Source: Oscillospiraceae bacterium (GTDB lineage: Bacteria; Bacillota; Clostridia; Oscillospirales; Oscillospiraceae). From it: 64,000 nt of DNA. This document shows, piece by piece, positions 25,324 through 34,122 of this stretch. The translations under genes and the position numbers were made by a program. The DNA is taken from NCBI GenBank assembly GCA_916988195.3, contig CAKASQ030000050.1, forward strand, positions 1 through 64,000, in the 5' to 3' direction. Positions within the stretch are counted from its first letter, which is position 1. Each line of letters begins with the position of its first letter. The notes under the pieces are model-generated. The model ran no database searches and had not been told where the DNA came from. It saw nothing but the letters and a program-made list of their open reading frames with translations.

Positions 25324-26350
25324 CTACTTTCTCTCCTTTCCGGATTTTGAAGTTCGGGTCGTCGTAGGCGCTGCAGGCGACATAGTGGCCGTTCCCCATG
25401 CAGCGAAGCTCCGGAACCGCCATTTTGCAGGCTTCCGTTGCGTAGCGGCAGCGGGGAGCAAAGGCGCAGCCGGGCTGCACAACCGTGGGATCGGGAACCA
25501 GACCCGGAATCGGGTTCAGACGCGCCGAACGCTCTTTGATGTTGGGCAGGGAATCGAACAGACCCTCGGTGTAGGGATGCTTGGTGCGCTTGAAGATATC
25601 GCGCAGCGAGCCATACTCCACAATGCGTCCTGCGTACATGACAGCGACCTCGTCGCAGACCTTTGCCACGATACCGAGATCGTGTGTGATCATGATCATG
25701 GAGGTTTGGTACTGCTTTTTGAGGTTCTGCATGATGTCCAGAATCTGCGCCTGAATCGTCACGTCGAGCGCCGTGGTCGGTTCATCGGCAATCAGAAGCT
25801 TGGGGTTGCAGGAAAGGCCGATGGCGATGACAACACGCTGCTTCATGCCGCCGGAGAACTGGTGGGGATATTCGCTTGCGCGGCTTGCCGGAATGCCGAC
25901 AACCTCGAGCATTTCGCCCGCGCGCTTCATGGCTTCCTTCTTGGAAATGCCTTCGTTGTGGAGCAGAATCGTCTCGGCGATCTGCTGGCCGACGGTATCG
26001 ACCGGATTCAGCGCCGTCATCGGATCCTGGAAGATCATTGCAACGTCGCTGCCACGCATGGCTTCGAGCTCTTTTTCTGTCATTTTCAGAACGTCCTTGC
26101 CGTTCAGCAGGATTTCACCGTTCTTGATGACTCCGGGAGGGTTCGGGATCAGGTTCAGAACGCTGAGGGCCGTCGTGGTTTTGCCGGCGCCGGTCTCACC
26201 GACGAGGCCGAGCGTGCGCTCTTTTCCAAGCGTCAGGCTCACGCCGTTGACCGCGTGAATGATACCGTCTTCTGTTTCATAATCGACAACGAGGTCTTTG
26301 ATATTCAGAATTTCTTCGACATCGGATGTCTTGTGTTCTTCTTTATTCAT
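25316..26350 (-). CDS. dppD: Oligopeptide/dipeptide ABC transporter ATP-binding protein (DppD-like)
   Basis: A 344-residue ATPase of the OppD/DppD type, partner of the following gene. Walker A is GETGAGKTTT, the signature is QFSGGMKQRVVIAIGL, Walker B is LLIADEPTTALD, and the H-loop is MIMITHDLG. The C-terminal cysteine motif GCAFAPRCRYATEAC is present. Both ATPases and both permeases are needed for one importer. Ribosome binding site GGAGGCC lies upstream of the ATG. Confidence 0.9.
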   Translation of the reverse strand: MNKEEHKTSDVEEILNIKDLVVDYETEDGIIHAVNGVSLTLGKERTLGLVGETGAGKTTTALSVLNLIPNPPGVIKNGEILLNGKDVLKMTEKELEAMRGSDVAMIFQDPMTALNPVDTVGQQIAETILLHNEGISKKEAMKRAGEMLEVVGIPASRASEYPHQFSGGMKQRVVIAIGLSCNPKLLIADEPTTALDVTIQAQILDIMQNLKKQYQTSMIMITHDLGIVAKVCDEVAVMYAGRIVEYGSLRDIFKRTKHPYTEGLFDSLPNIKERSARLNPIPGLVPDPTVVQPGCAFAPRCRYATEACKMAVPELRCMGNGHYVACSAYDDPNFKIRKGEKVDG

Positions 26351-26363
26351 TCGAAAGGCCTCC

Positions 26364-27260
26364 CTATTTCTTCAGTTTCGGGTCGATCGCGTCGCGCAGT
26401 GCGTCGCCGACAAGGTTCAACGAGACAACGGTCAGCATGATCGCAAGGCCCGGGAACAGCGTCATGTAGGAGTAGTCGCGGATATAAGCGCGGCCACCGG
26501 AGAGCATAGCGCCCCATTCAGGAGCAGGCAGCGGAACGCCGATGCCGAGGAAGCTCAGAGAGGAAGCGGAAATGATCGACGCGCCGACACGAAGCGTCGC
26601 CTGGACAATGATCGGAGCCAGGGAGTTCGGCAGAATGTGGGAGAAGACAGTGTGAAAGCTGTTCGAGCCGATGGCACGTGCTGCTTCCACATATTCGTTG
26701 TTGCGGACCGTCAGAACTGCCGCACGGGAAATCTGAACGAACGATGCAGAAGAACAGATGCCGACGGCGATCATCAGGTTGAGTGTGCTCTGGCCCATAG
26801 CAGAGACGATGGCGATGGCAAGCAGGATATTGGGGACTGCGATAAAAATATCGGTAATACGCATGATGATATTTTCGGTGATGCCGCCGACGTAACCAGC
26901 CAGAGCGCCAAGAGAAACGCCGATCACCAGCGCGATGGCAACGGCCACAACGCCAACAGACAGAGAATAGCGCGCGCCATAGATGACGCGGATCAAAATG
27001 TCACGGCCCATTTCATCGGTGCCGAACGGGTGTTCCCAGCTCGGAGACTGCAAACGTTGCGTCACGTCGCCGCCAACGACCTGGGTGTCGTAATCATAAA
27101 CGAAGCCGGCAGAGATTGCCAGAACACAGATCACCAGGAAGATGCAAAGACCGACCACAGCGCCCTTGTTCTTCTTGAACCGGCGCCAGACCTCCTGCAT
27201 CATGCTGCGGCTCTGTGCATGCTCTTCGGTATGCTCTGCCGCATGAGTTTTTTGCTTCAT
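26364..27260 (-). CDS. dppC: Peptide ABC transporter permease (DppC-like)
   Basis: A 298-residue permease with six membrane segments. The first (GLCIFLVICVLAISAGFVYD) follows a cytoplasmic N-terminus typical of OppC/DppC (SMMQEVWRRFKKNKGAVVG). The ATPase-contacting EAA loop is EYVEAARAIGSNSFHTVFSH. It ends DPKLKK. It forms the channel with the DppB-like protein encoded nine bases upstream. Confidence 0.9.
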   Translation of the reverse strand: MKQKTHAAEHTEEHAQSRSMMQEVWRRFKKNKGAVVGLCIFLVICVLAISAGFVYDYDTQVVGGDVTQRLQSPSWEHPFGTDEMGRDILIRVIYGARYSLSVGVVAVAIALVIGVSLGALAGYVGGITENIIMRITDIFIAVPNILLAIAIVSAMGQSTLNLMIAVGICSSASFVQISRAAVLTVRNNEYVEAARAIGSNSFHTVFSHILPNSLAPIIVQATLRVGASIISASSLSFLGIGVPLPAPEWGAMLSGGRAYIRDYSYMTLFPGLAIMLTVVSLNLVGDALRDAIDPKLKK

Positions 27261-27269
27261 CTGTAGGCC

Positions 27270-28205
27270 TCACTTTCTTGCGTACTGGGACTTGATACGC
27301 GGATCGATAAACGCGTAAACAATGTCGGTTGCGAGGTTCACGACGCTGACGATGATCGTCGTCAGAATCAGTGCACCGGTTACCATGGGGATATCGCGAC
27401 GCTCGATCGACTGGACAATCAGACGGCCGACGCCGGGGTAAGAGAACACCGTCTCGGCCAGAACGCTGCCGCCGAGCACCTGGGCCAGCTGCATGCCGCC
27501 GACGGTGACAATCGGAATCAGAGCGTTCTTGAACGCATGATGATAAATTGCATTTTTATTGCTGACGCCCTTGGCCTTTGCCGTCGTGATGTAATCCTGA
27601 CGGATGGTTTCGAGCATCGAAGAGCGCGTGGTACGAGTCATCAGAGCCGCAAGGCCGATACCAACGGTAAATGCCGGCAGGATCAGGCTCTTCAGGCCGT
27701 CTTCGTTGCCGCCGGAGGGGAACCAGCCGAGCTTCAGCGCGAACGCGAGCATCAGCAGCAGGCCCAGCCAGAACTGCGGCATGGAAACGAACAGCAGGGA
27801 AGTGAACATACTTCCTGTGTCAGCCCAGGTATTTTGGTGAATGGCCGCGTTGATGCCCAATGGAATGGAAACGATGATGGCAATCACAACAGCCAGGAGA
27901 GAAAGCTTCACGGTGTTCGGAAGCAATTCCATATAGGTTTTGAAAACGTCTTGCTTGGTAATGTAGGAGGTGCCCATGCTGCCTTTGCAGAGATTGATCA
28001 TATAGCGGGCGTAGCGGACTAAAAACGGATCGTTCAGGCCATAGGCCTCGCGCGTCGCTTCAATGACCTCTTCACTGGCGGTTTCACTGACGATCTGGTA
28101 GACCGGATCGCCCTCGGCAATGTCCATGATGGAGAACACCAGAAGCGAAACACCGATGATGACGGGAATCAGAAGCACAAGGCGCTTGAGAATATACTTA
28201 TACAT
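27270..28205 (-). CDS. dppB: Peptide ABC transporter permease (DppB-like)
   Basis: A 311-residue permease of the OppB/DppB type. It starts MYKYILKRLVLLIPVIIGVS, the classic family N-terminus. The EAA loop is DYITTAKAKGVSNKNAIYHH, and the GGSVLAETVFSYPGVGRL motif follows. Six membrane helices. It lies after the binding-protein gene, behind a strong intercistronic hairpin. Confidence 0.91.
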   Translation of the reverse strand: MYKYILKRLVLLIPVIIGVSLLVFSIMDIAEGDPVYQIVSETASEEVIEATREAYGLNDPFLVRYARYMINLCKGSMGTSYITKQDVFKTYMELLPNTVKLSLLAVVIAIIVSIPLGINAAIHQNTWADTGSMFTSLLFVSMPQFWLGLLLMLAFALKLGWFPSGGNEDGLKSLILPAFTVGIGLAALMTRTTRSSMLETIRQDYITTAKAKGVSNKNAIYHHAFKNALIPIVTVGGMQLAQVLGGSVLAETVFSYPGVGRLIVQSIERRDIPMVTGALILTTIIVSVVNLATDIVYAFIDPRIKSQYARK

Positions 28206-28243
28206 GTCTGCCCCTTTCGTGTGTGGCGCGAATCGGAACGCGC

Positions 28244-28267
28244 GGGCCTACAGTTTCCTGTAGGCCC
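28244..28267 (-). promoter_or_regulatory. Intercistronic stem-loop after the dppA-like gene
   Basis: A perfect 10-bp hairpin (GGGCCTACAG-TTTC-CTGTAGGCCC) without a T-tract lies between the binding-protein and permease genes. Such hairpins usually stabilise the abundant binding-protein mRNA. Confidence 0.6.
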
Positions 28268-28309
28268 TTGCGATTTCGCATTGCTTAGGTTTTGTATGAA
28301 GCCCCAATA

Positions 28310-29899
28310 TTACTGCTCGATGTAGCAGTCATAGAAGCGATGCAGACCGGAGGTGTCCGGCTGGAAGCCCTGCAGCTTGGCGTTGGTGCCGACGCTGATG
28401 GTCTCGTAGAAGCACGGGACGATGGGGCAGGCATCGAGGATGTAGGTCTGGATTTCCTTGTACATTTCAAGACGCTTGTCGGAGTCGGTCTCCTTCAGAG
28501 CTTCGTCCATGAGGTTGTCGATGTATTCGTCGGAGTAATGGGTTCTGTTGGAGCTGGAACCGGTTCTGAACAGCGGACGGACGTTGTTGTCCGGGCCCGC
28601 GGAGTCGTTTGCCCAGGCATAAACGCAAGCTTCGTAGTCGCCTTCCTTGAGCTTGCTCTTCAGAGCAGCGGTCTCAAGTTCTTCGATGTTGACGTTGACG
28701 CCGATTTCCTTCAGGTTGGACTGGATAACCTGGCTCATGAGTTCCTTCAGGCTGCCTGCATAGTAAAGCGTAAAGGTCAGGCCATCGGGATAGCCAGCCT
28801 CAGCCAGCAGAGCCTTTGCCTTTTCTACATCGTAGGGATACGGATCATAGCCGTCATAGTAGCCGAAGCCCTGGCTGAAGAAGGTGACAGCCGGAGTGCC
28901 GAGGCCTTCAGAAGCGACGGTGATGATGTTGTCCTTGTTGATCGCCATAGCGATAGCCTGACGGAGCTTCTGGTTGCTGCCGAACGGCTCGCCGCTCATG
29001 TTGAACGCAAGGTAGTGCATACGCTCAGAGGAAACCTGCAGAAGAGACAGGTTGGAGTCCTCTGCGATGTGGCTGAGCTCGATTGCGGGAGGATCGATGC
29101 AGACGTCGACCTCACCGGTCTGAAGCGCGATAACACGGGAGGAAGCTTCGGGCATAATACGGAAGGTCAGGTTCTTGGTGGGCTTGACGCCGCCGTAGTA
29201 GTCCTCAAATGCATGCATGGTGATGTTGTTGCCGTTCGACCAGGAATCGAAGACGTACGGGCCGCAGCCGATGGTGTAGCCGTTTGCTTCGTCCGCTTCC
29301 ACGGCAGCCTTGTTCAGGATGCCGAGCGTCGGATACGCAATATAATAAAGGATATCGCTGATCTGGTCTTCCAGAACGATCTCAACCGTGTAGTCGTCGA
29401 TCTTGTTGACAGCGGTGATCATAGCGACCTTGTCGTTGGCAGCGCCGGAGTTGTTGGCACGCTCAAAGGTGAACAGAACGTCGTCAGCGGTCAGCTCGTT
29501 GCCGTTGTGGAACTTGATGCCCTTGCGGATGTTGAACTGCCAGGTGGTATCGGAGGTCTGCTCGTAGCTTTCAGCAACCTTACACTCAAAGCTCTGGCCG
29601 TCGGCGGAGAGCTTGATCAGCGGATCATGGATGCACTGCTGGATAACGAGGTTCATCGTTGCGTTGGACTCCTGAACGTCGAGGTTCGTGATATCCTCGG
29701 GCAGGGCGACCGTGACGGTTTCCTTGTAGCCGCCGGTGGATTCAGTTGCAGCAGTCTCGGCAGAACCATTGCTGGTCTCCGTGGTAGCTGCGGGTTCACC
29801 GGAATTCGAGGTCTTACTCGAGCAGCCGGCGAGGCACGCACAGAAGATTGCAAGGCATGCAATCATTGCAAGAACGTGCTGGAATGTGCTTCTCTTCAT
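28310..29899 (-). CDS. dppA: ABC transporter solute-binding lipoprotein, family 5 (DppA/OppA-like)
   Basis: A 529-residue extracellular substrate-binding lipoprotein of SBP family 5 (peptides, nickel, or similar). The signal peptide ends in the lipobox LAGC near residue 25, followed by a Ser/Thr/Glu-rich linker. The SBP_bac_5 signature region is WQFNIRKGIKFHNGNELTAD. It heads the operon, about 40 bases downstream of a probable sigma-54 start site. The exact ligand cannot be read. Confidence 0.9.
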   Translation of the reverse strand: MKRSTFQHVLAMIACLAIFCACLAGCSSKTSNSGEPAATTETSNGSAETAATESTGGYKETVTVALPEDITNLDVQESNATMNLVIQQCIHDPLIKLSADGQSFECKVAESYEQTSDTTWQFNIRKGIKFHNGNELTADDVLFTFERANNSGAANDKVAMITAVNKIDDYTVEIVLEDQISDILYYIAYPTLGILNKAAVEADEANGYTIGCGPYVFDSWSNGNNITMHAFEDYYGGVKPTKNLTFRIMPEASSRVIALQTGEVDVCIDPPAIELSHIAEDSNLSLLQVSSERMHYLAFNMSGEPFGSNQKLRQAIAMAINKDNIITVASEGLGTPAVTFFSQGFGYYDGYDPYPYDVEKAKALLAEAGYPDGLTFTLYYAGSLKELMSQVIQSNLKEIGVNVNIEELETAALKSKLKEGDYEACVYAWANDSAGPDNNVRPLFRTGSSSNRTHYSDEYIDNLMDEALKETDSDKRLEMYKEIQTYILDACPIVPCFYETISVGTNAKLQGFQPDTSGLHRFYDCYIEQ

Positions 29900-29948
29900 T
29901 TTACTTCTCCTTTTTATTTTTTTGAGAATTGCTTCTCACTTATCTACA

Positions 29949-29965
29949 TGCAATTTTCATTCCAA
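29949..29965 (-). promoter_or_regulatory. Candidate sigma-54 (-24/-12) promoter of the dpp-like operon
   Basis: Minus strand TTGGAATGAAAATTGCA keeps the invariant GG (29963-29962) and GC (29951-29950) separated by exactly ten bases, with TTG at -24 and TTGCA at -12. The predicted start is about 40 bases before the dppA ATG. A GCCG-N6-CGGC dyad lies 27 bases upstream (29992-30005). rpoN and an NtrC-type activator are encoded in this window. The remaining bases up to about 30215 show only AT-rich promoter-like sequence. Confidence 0.5.
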
Positions 29966-30095
29966 CTTATTCCCTTGTCAAAAAATAAGTCGCCGAAATT
30001 CCGGCTTTTCTGTTGTCGACTTCCACGAAAAACATGATTGATTTTTTTGCAGTTCGACAGTTTTAAGAAAAATCCAACAATTTCAGACATCAACC

Positions 30096-31501
30096 TCACA
30101 TCGAACGGAACTTTTTTCCGCTTCGAAACGAAAAATATTCCGTACTTGTGAACAGGCGGAAAATTTTTCGTGAACAAATTCTGGAACAATCCGCTCGATT
30201 TTGCCTGGAAGAAATGTCAAAACGAGCTGGCAGAGCGCCAGCCCGTTTGGTGATTCTGGTTGTTTGTGTGACAGGCGTCCAGCGCTGCATGAAAAGCAGG
30301 GGATCGAGATAATCGCCGTCTTTCAGAAGCGCGACGTGCAGCTGCGGTCCGGTGACCCAGCCGGAAGCGCCGGATAACCCCAGCAGCTGACCTTGCTCCA
30401 CTACATCGCCCTCGCCGACAGACAGGGAACTCAGATGCTGGTAGACCGTCTGATAGCCGGCTTCATGGTCAACAATGACCCGATAGCCGCCATCCGGCGT
30501 GTAGTCCGCGAAGCTGACGTTTCCTGCGCGGTGGCGAGGACCTGCGTGCCTGTCTCTACATCTAAATCTGTGCCAAAGTGCATTGCGGTTTTCCCGGTGC
30601 TCGGGTTCTTCCGCGAGCCAAAGCCCATCAGAACCTTTGCGCTGTGATTCCCGCACGGCCACGTCCAGTCCGCAGCCTGCACTTCTTCGTCGGAAGCGTC
30701 CATTTGCGCAGAGACCGGGGCGTCTACAGCTGTCAACTGCGCCTGTTCGGGCTTCGCGGCAGCAGCATTCAGTGTCAGCGCCGCAGATGCAGCAGGGGAT
30801 GGCGCCTCTTTTTGCGCCGGTGCCTGCGTCGCAAACACGGTAAAGCTCAGTGTCAGCGTCAGCACGGTAATCAGTAAGATACAATAGGAAGTCTTTCTGT
30901 ATTTCATAATATGATGGATCCGTTCCTCGGCAGCAGTCTGGTCAAAGCCGCTGCCAAACGCCAGATCCGGCCGCTTCCGCGCCGCAAATTCCAGCAGCAC
31001 GCCAGCGTAAGCTTTCCGGCTGCCATCTCCGAGCAGGCGAAGAACGGTTCCGTCGCAGGCAAGCTCCAGATCGCGGTTTGCCGTGTAAACCATCAGCCAA
31101 ACCAGCAGATTGAACCAATGGACGCAGAGCGCCGATGTCAGCAGCCACTTTCGCAGACAGTCGAGCGACCGGATATGCACGAGTTCGTGTGTGAGAATGT
31201 ACATTCTCCGCCGCGCATCTGTTTCCAGATGCTCCGGCAGCACAACCACAGGCCGGCCAAGCCCGTAGGTCAGCGGGGTGCGCGCATCATCCAGTAAACG
31301 AATGGAGATCGTTCTATGAAACCGGAGCCCGCAGGAAGAGAGCCAGATGCCGGCGTCCGGCGCTTGTCTTGCACCGGAAAGCGCCCGCAGCGTGCGCAAA
31401 TAGCCGAGCAGGAAAAAGAGCGTAAGCCCTGCTGCGCCAACGGCCCAGAGAACCGTCAGAATGCACGCACTGCCGCAAGCCGAAAGCTTCATCAGCGTCA
31501 T
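30096..31501 (-). pseudogene. Frameshifted BlaR1-like M56 peptidase / M23 endopeptidase fusion
   Basis: The first frame (from 31501) encodes a membrane M56 domain with the zinc motif THELVH and the DRDLELACD-type segment, then a membrane helix, an Ala-rich linker and the start of an M23 peptidase (GFGSRKNPSTGKTAMHFGTD). Near 30524-30530 the M23 similarity jumps to another frame (GNVSFADYTPDGGYRVIVDH, YQHLSSLSVGEGDVVEQGQ, GPQLHVALLKDGDYLDPL), as if one base had been lost at GCGCAGG. The N-terminus also lacks the first two helices usual in BlaR1. The second frame stays open through the terminator hairpin near 30230 to 30096, so the original stop may be lost as well. Sequencing error cannot be excluded. 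Confidence 0.75.
30216..30248 (-). terminator. Terminator after the BlaR1/M23 remnant
   Basis: ACGGGCTGGC (30246-30237) pairs with GCCAGCTCGT (30231-30222), one mismatch, around a 5-base loop, followed by TTTT. The shifted reading frame runs through it, suggesting the natural stop lay before it. Confidence 0.6.
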
Positions 31502-31841
31502 ACGTCCTGCTCCTCAATCATCCGGCGCAGCCGCTCCAGCGTTTCGGGCGACAAGGTTTCCTGGCCCAGAAGTGACGCCATCAAGAGCTCTGCTGAGCCG
31601 TCAAACGCCCGGTCCAGAAGCGCCTGTGTCTCTTCGCGCCGGGAAATGAGCGCATGGCAGATGAAATTTGGCTCAAGCCGCGCAATTGCGCCCTTGTCCA
31701 CACATTTTTTAATTACTGTATACGTGGTATTCTTGTTCCAGCCGACGCACGAATTCAGACGCTGTGAGAGCTCCTTTGCGCTCAGATCGCCGTTTTCCCA
31801 CAGCTCGTCCATGCTTTCCACTCGGAATCAAACAGTTTCAT
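31498..31841 (-). pseudogene. BlaI/MecI-family repressor, frameshifted at the N-terminus
   Basis: The DNA between 31841 and 31828 reads ATG then KLFDSEWK, the normal opening of a BlaI-type winged helix, six bases after GGAGG. One base is then missing, and the rest (MDELWENGDLSAKELSQRLN, WNKNTTYTVIKKCVDKGAI, then a helical dimerisation tail) is in another frame. A GTG at 31821 could begin a 107-residue protein that lacks recognition helix 1. The gene overlaps the M56 gene by four bases, the standard BlaI-BlaR1 pairing. Both genes appear damaged. Confidence 0.7.
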
Positions 31842-31854
31842 ACAGAACCTCCAG

Positions 31855-31892
31855 ACTATTGCAATCGTCTATAGGCGAACTATCACAATAGT
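31855..31892. promoter_or_regulatory. Dyad operator upstream of the damaged blaI gene
   Basis: ACTATTG (31855-31861) and CAATAGT (31886-31892) are perfect inverted copies, with a second partial dyad between them. The position, directly ahead of the repressor's ribosome binding site, fits autoregulation by a BlaI-type dimer. Confidence 0.45.
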
Positions 31893-32076
31893 CCGCTTCT
31901 GTCAATCCCTAATTCGAATTTTCAGCGGGGAAGGCCTTTGCATTTTCACTGCTCGTAAACATTCTTTTTTCCATGTCGCGAAATACGCCCATGCCGGAAT
32001 CGTGGTGCGATTTCGGTTGCCCTCCGGGTACACGGAATATTTCGCCTGTCAAACTGACCGCGATTGCGCACGTCGC

Positions 32077-32104
32077 TTGACAATCAGCCTGAGCCGAGTA
32101 TAAT
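32077..32104 (+). promoter_or_regulatory. Consensus promoter for the recombinase leader
   Basis: TTGACA (32077-32082), a 16-base spacer and TATAAT (32099-32104) are both perfect hexamers. It reads into the structured leader of the recombinase gene. The bases between 31893 and 32076 show no gene I can support. Confidence 0.75.
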
Positions 32105-32110
32105 AACAAG

Positions 32111-32329
32111 TAAATGAGTTGCTCATTGCTTGGCAGTAAGTTTGGAGCATGAGCTAACGCTGAAAAACCGCCATTTTGTTGCTTTGGGAAGGGGCCTACA
32201 ATGCCTCTTTTATTTGGGCCCTTACCAACGCAACAAAATAAAAATTTTGTTGCGTTCAAGGAGGAGATTTTAAAAATCAGGCTAACCAGACAGCTTTTAG
32301 TTCGTTTCGACTGCTATACAGGAGGTCTT
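32111..32329 (+). ncRNA. Structured 5' leader RNA of the tyrosine recombinase gene
   Basis: The roughly 219-base leader contains an ATGAG/CTCAT hairpin near its start, an imperfect AAGGGGCC/GGGCCCTT hairpin, and a perfect 13-bp hairpin (32227-32239 with 32244-32256, AAAA loop). The decamer ATTTTGTTGC occurs twice (32173-32182 and 32244-32253), and both copies can pair with the single GCAACAAAAT (32230-32239), so two folds exclude each other. This looks like a switch or attenuator, though no T-tract follows the second hairpin. No known riboswitch class was recognised. Confidence 0.45.
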
Positions 32330-33346
32330 ATGGAAACATACAATGACGCGCCGCAGGTGCTGCGCAATTTCTTATCCTATCACGAAACGGTCAAGGGCCA
32401 GTCGCGCCGGACGGTTTCGGAATACTATCTTGATCTTCGGATGTTCCTGCGTTTCGTCCGGCTCATGCGCGAAGAGCTGCCGTACAAAACGCCGCTCGAC
32501 GATATTCCAATCAAGGACCTCGGGCTCGACTTCATCCGCTCAATCACGACCTCCGAGGTGTTTGACTTTTTGTCGTATCTCGCGAACGATCGCGAAAATC
32601 CGGAAGCTGCTTCCGGAGACTCCGGCATCGGTTCCGCCGCGCGCGCCAGAAAGCTCTCGGCCATCAAGGCGTTTTACAACTATCTGACGGTGTCTACCAA
32701 GCAGATCACGGAAAATCCAGTCAAGGACATTGAATTTCCGAAAATTCGTAAAAGTTTACCGAAATACTTATCGCTCGACGAATCCAAAACGCTTCTGAAA
32801 GCCGTCCAGGGGCCAAATCAGGCGCGGGATTTCGCGATACTCATGATCTTTTTAAATTGCGGCATCCGGCGCTCTGAGCTCGTAGGGCTCAATCTGACGG
32901 ATGTTTATGACGACCGTCTGCGTGTTGTTGGTAAAGGCAACAAAGAGCGCATCGTCTATATGGGCTCAAGCTGCCGCAAGGCCATCGACCGGTACCTGAT
33001 CGAGCGCAGTCAGATCGTGCTGTCGGATAACCGGGCGCTCTTTGGCTCGCGTGACGGCAATCGCATCAGTGTCTCCGCCGTCCACCGGCTGGTCAAAAAG
33101 CATTTGCTTGCCGCAGGCTTGGATTCCACGCAGTTTTCTGCGCACAAGCTTCGCCACACGGCGGCAACCCTCATGCTCTCGAACGGCGTCGATCTCAAGA
33201 CGCTTCAGGAGGTGCTCGGCCACGAAAACCTCAACACCACGCAGATCTACACCCATATCGAAAGCACCGAGCTCAAAATCGCCGCCGAGGCCAATCCCCT
33301 CTCCCATCTGGCTTTAGACGGCCCGGATACAAAATCAGAAAAATAA
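32330..33346 (+). CDS. Tyrosine recombinase/integrase, XerC/XerD-like
   Basis: A 338-residue tyrosine recombinase. Residues 1-125 form the SAM-like core-binding domain. The catalytic domain has Arg in NCGIRRSELVGLNL, Lys in VGKGNKERIVY, the H-x-x-R box HKLRHTAATLML, and a C-terminal GHENLNTTQIYTHIE with the nucleophilic Tyr. Size and motifs fit a chromosomal Xer-type enzyme rather than a phage integrase, and no attachment sites or mobile-element genes surround it. I start at the ATG four bases after GGAGG. An upstream frame to 32201 would run through the leader hairpins. Confidence 0.9.
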   Translation: METYNDAPQVLRNFLSYHETVKGQSRRTVSEYYLDLRMFLRFVRLMREELPYKTPLDDIPIKDLGLDFIRSITTSEVFDFLSYLANDRENPEAASGDSGIGSAARARKLSAIKAFYNYLTVSTKQITENPVKDIEFPKIRKSLPKYLSLDESKTLLKAVQGPNQARDFAILMIFLNCGIRRSELVGLNLTDVYDDRLRVVGKGNKERIVYMGSSCRKAIDRYLIERSQIVLSDNRALFGSRDGNRISVSAVHRLVKKHLLAAGLDSTQFSAHKLRHTAATLMLSNGVDLKTLQEVLGHENLNTTQIYTHIESTELKIAAEANPLSHLALDGPDTKSEK

Positions 33347-33360
33347 TCTGAAATTTACAG

Positions 33361-33393
33361 AAAAAGAGCTGCGATTGAGAAAAATCGCAGCTC
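33361..33393. terminator. Terminator between recombinase and liv operon
   Basis: A perfect 11-bp stem (GAGCTGCGATT, 33366-33376, with AATCGCAGCTC, 33383-33393) is preceded by AAAAA on the plus strand, so it is a strong terminator for the leftward liv operon and a weak one for the recombinase. Confidence 0.8.
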
Positions 33394-33416
33394 ATATGTT
33401 TCGCTAAAGCAGCTCG

Positions 33417-34121
33417 TTAGCCACCTAAGTATGCGCGCTTGACCGATTCGCTGGCCATCAGCTCCGCACCCGTTCCGGAGAGCGTGATGCGGCCGGACTC
33501 AAGCACGTACGCGCGGTCGGCAACCTGCAGCGCCATCTGCGCGTTCTGCTCGACGAGAAGAATCGTGGAGCCAGCCTTGTGAAGGCTCTTGATGATCTCA
33601 AAAATCTGCTCAACCAGCAAAGGCGCAAGGCCCATGGACGGCTCATCGAGCATGAGAAGCTTTGGCTCGCTCATGAGCGCTCTTCCCATCGCCAGCATCT
33701 GCTGCTCGCCGCCGGAGAGCGTGCCACTGACCTGCGTGCGGCGCTCTTTGAGGCGCGGGAACAGCTCATAGACATGCTCCAGATTTTCGTCAAACTTGCC
33801 GTTCGGACGCGTGTATGCGCCCATTTCCAGATTTTCTTCAACCGTCATTCTCGCAAAAACGCGGCGGCCTTCGGGGCACTGAACAAGGCCGGTCTGGACG
33901 ATCTTGTTGGGAGCCACGCCCGTGACGTTGTGGTCCATGAACTGAATCTTGCCGCTTCTGGGCTTGAGTAAGCCCGAAATGGTGTTCAGAACCGTGCTCT
34001 TGCCCGCGCCGTTCGCGCCGATGAGCGTCACGATCTCGCCCTCCTGCACGTGAAGCGAAACGTCTTTCACAGCGTGGATTGCGCCATAGTAGACATGCAG
34101 ATTTTCAACGGAAAGCAACAT
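33417..34121 (-). CDS. livF: Branched-chain amino acid ABC transporter ATPase LivF
   Basis: A 234-residue ATPase of the LivF type. Walker A is GANGAGKST, the signature is GTLSGGEQQMLAMGRAL, and Walker B is LLMLDEPSMGLAP, all at standard spacing. The early motif LHVYYGAIHAVKDVSL is the LivF hallmark. It works with LivG to drive uptake of branched-chain or related amino acids. It is the last gene of the operon, one base after livG. Confidence 0.93.
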   Translation of the reverse strand: MLLSVENLHVYYGAIHAVKDVSLHVQEGEIVTLIGANGAGKSTVLNTISGLLKPRSGKIQFMDHNVTGVAPNKIVQTGLVQCPEGRRVFARMTVEENLEMGAYTRPNGKFDENLEHVYELFPRLKERRTQVSGTLSGGEQQMLAMGRALMSEPKLLMLDEPSMGLAPLLVEQIFEIIKSLHKAGSTILLVEQNAQMALQVADRAYVLESGRITLSGTGAELMASESVKRAYLGG

Positions 34122-34122
34122 T

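Noticed and set aside
31909-32259. A 116-codon minus-strand open frame ahead of the recombinase
   Set aside because: It runs antisense across a perfect promoter and the leader hairpins, has no ribosome binding site and no domain; it is better read as non-coding.
32330-33346. Integrase of a phage or conjugative element
   Set aside because: No attachment-site repeats, no tRNA gene, and no phage or transfer genes lie nearby; the neighbours are ordinary transport operons.
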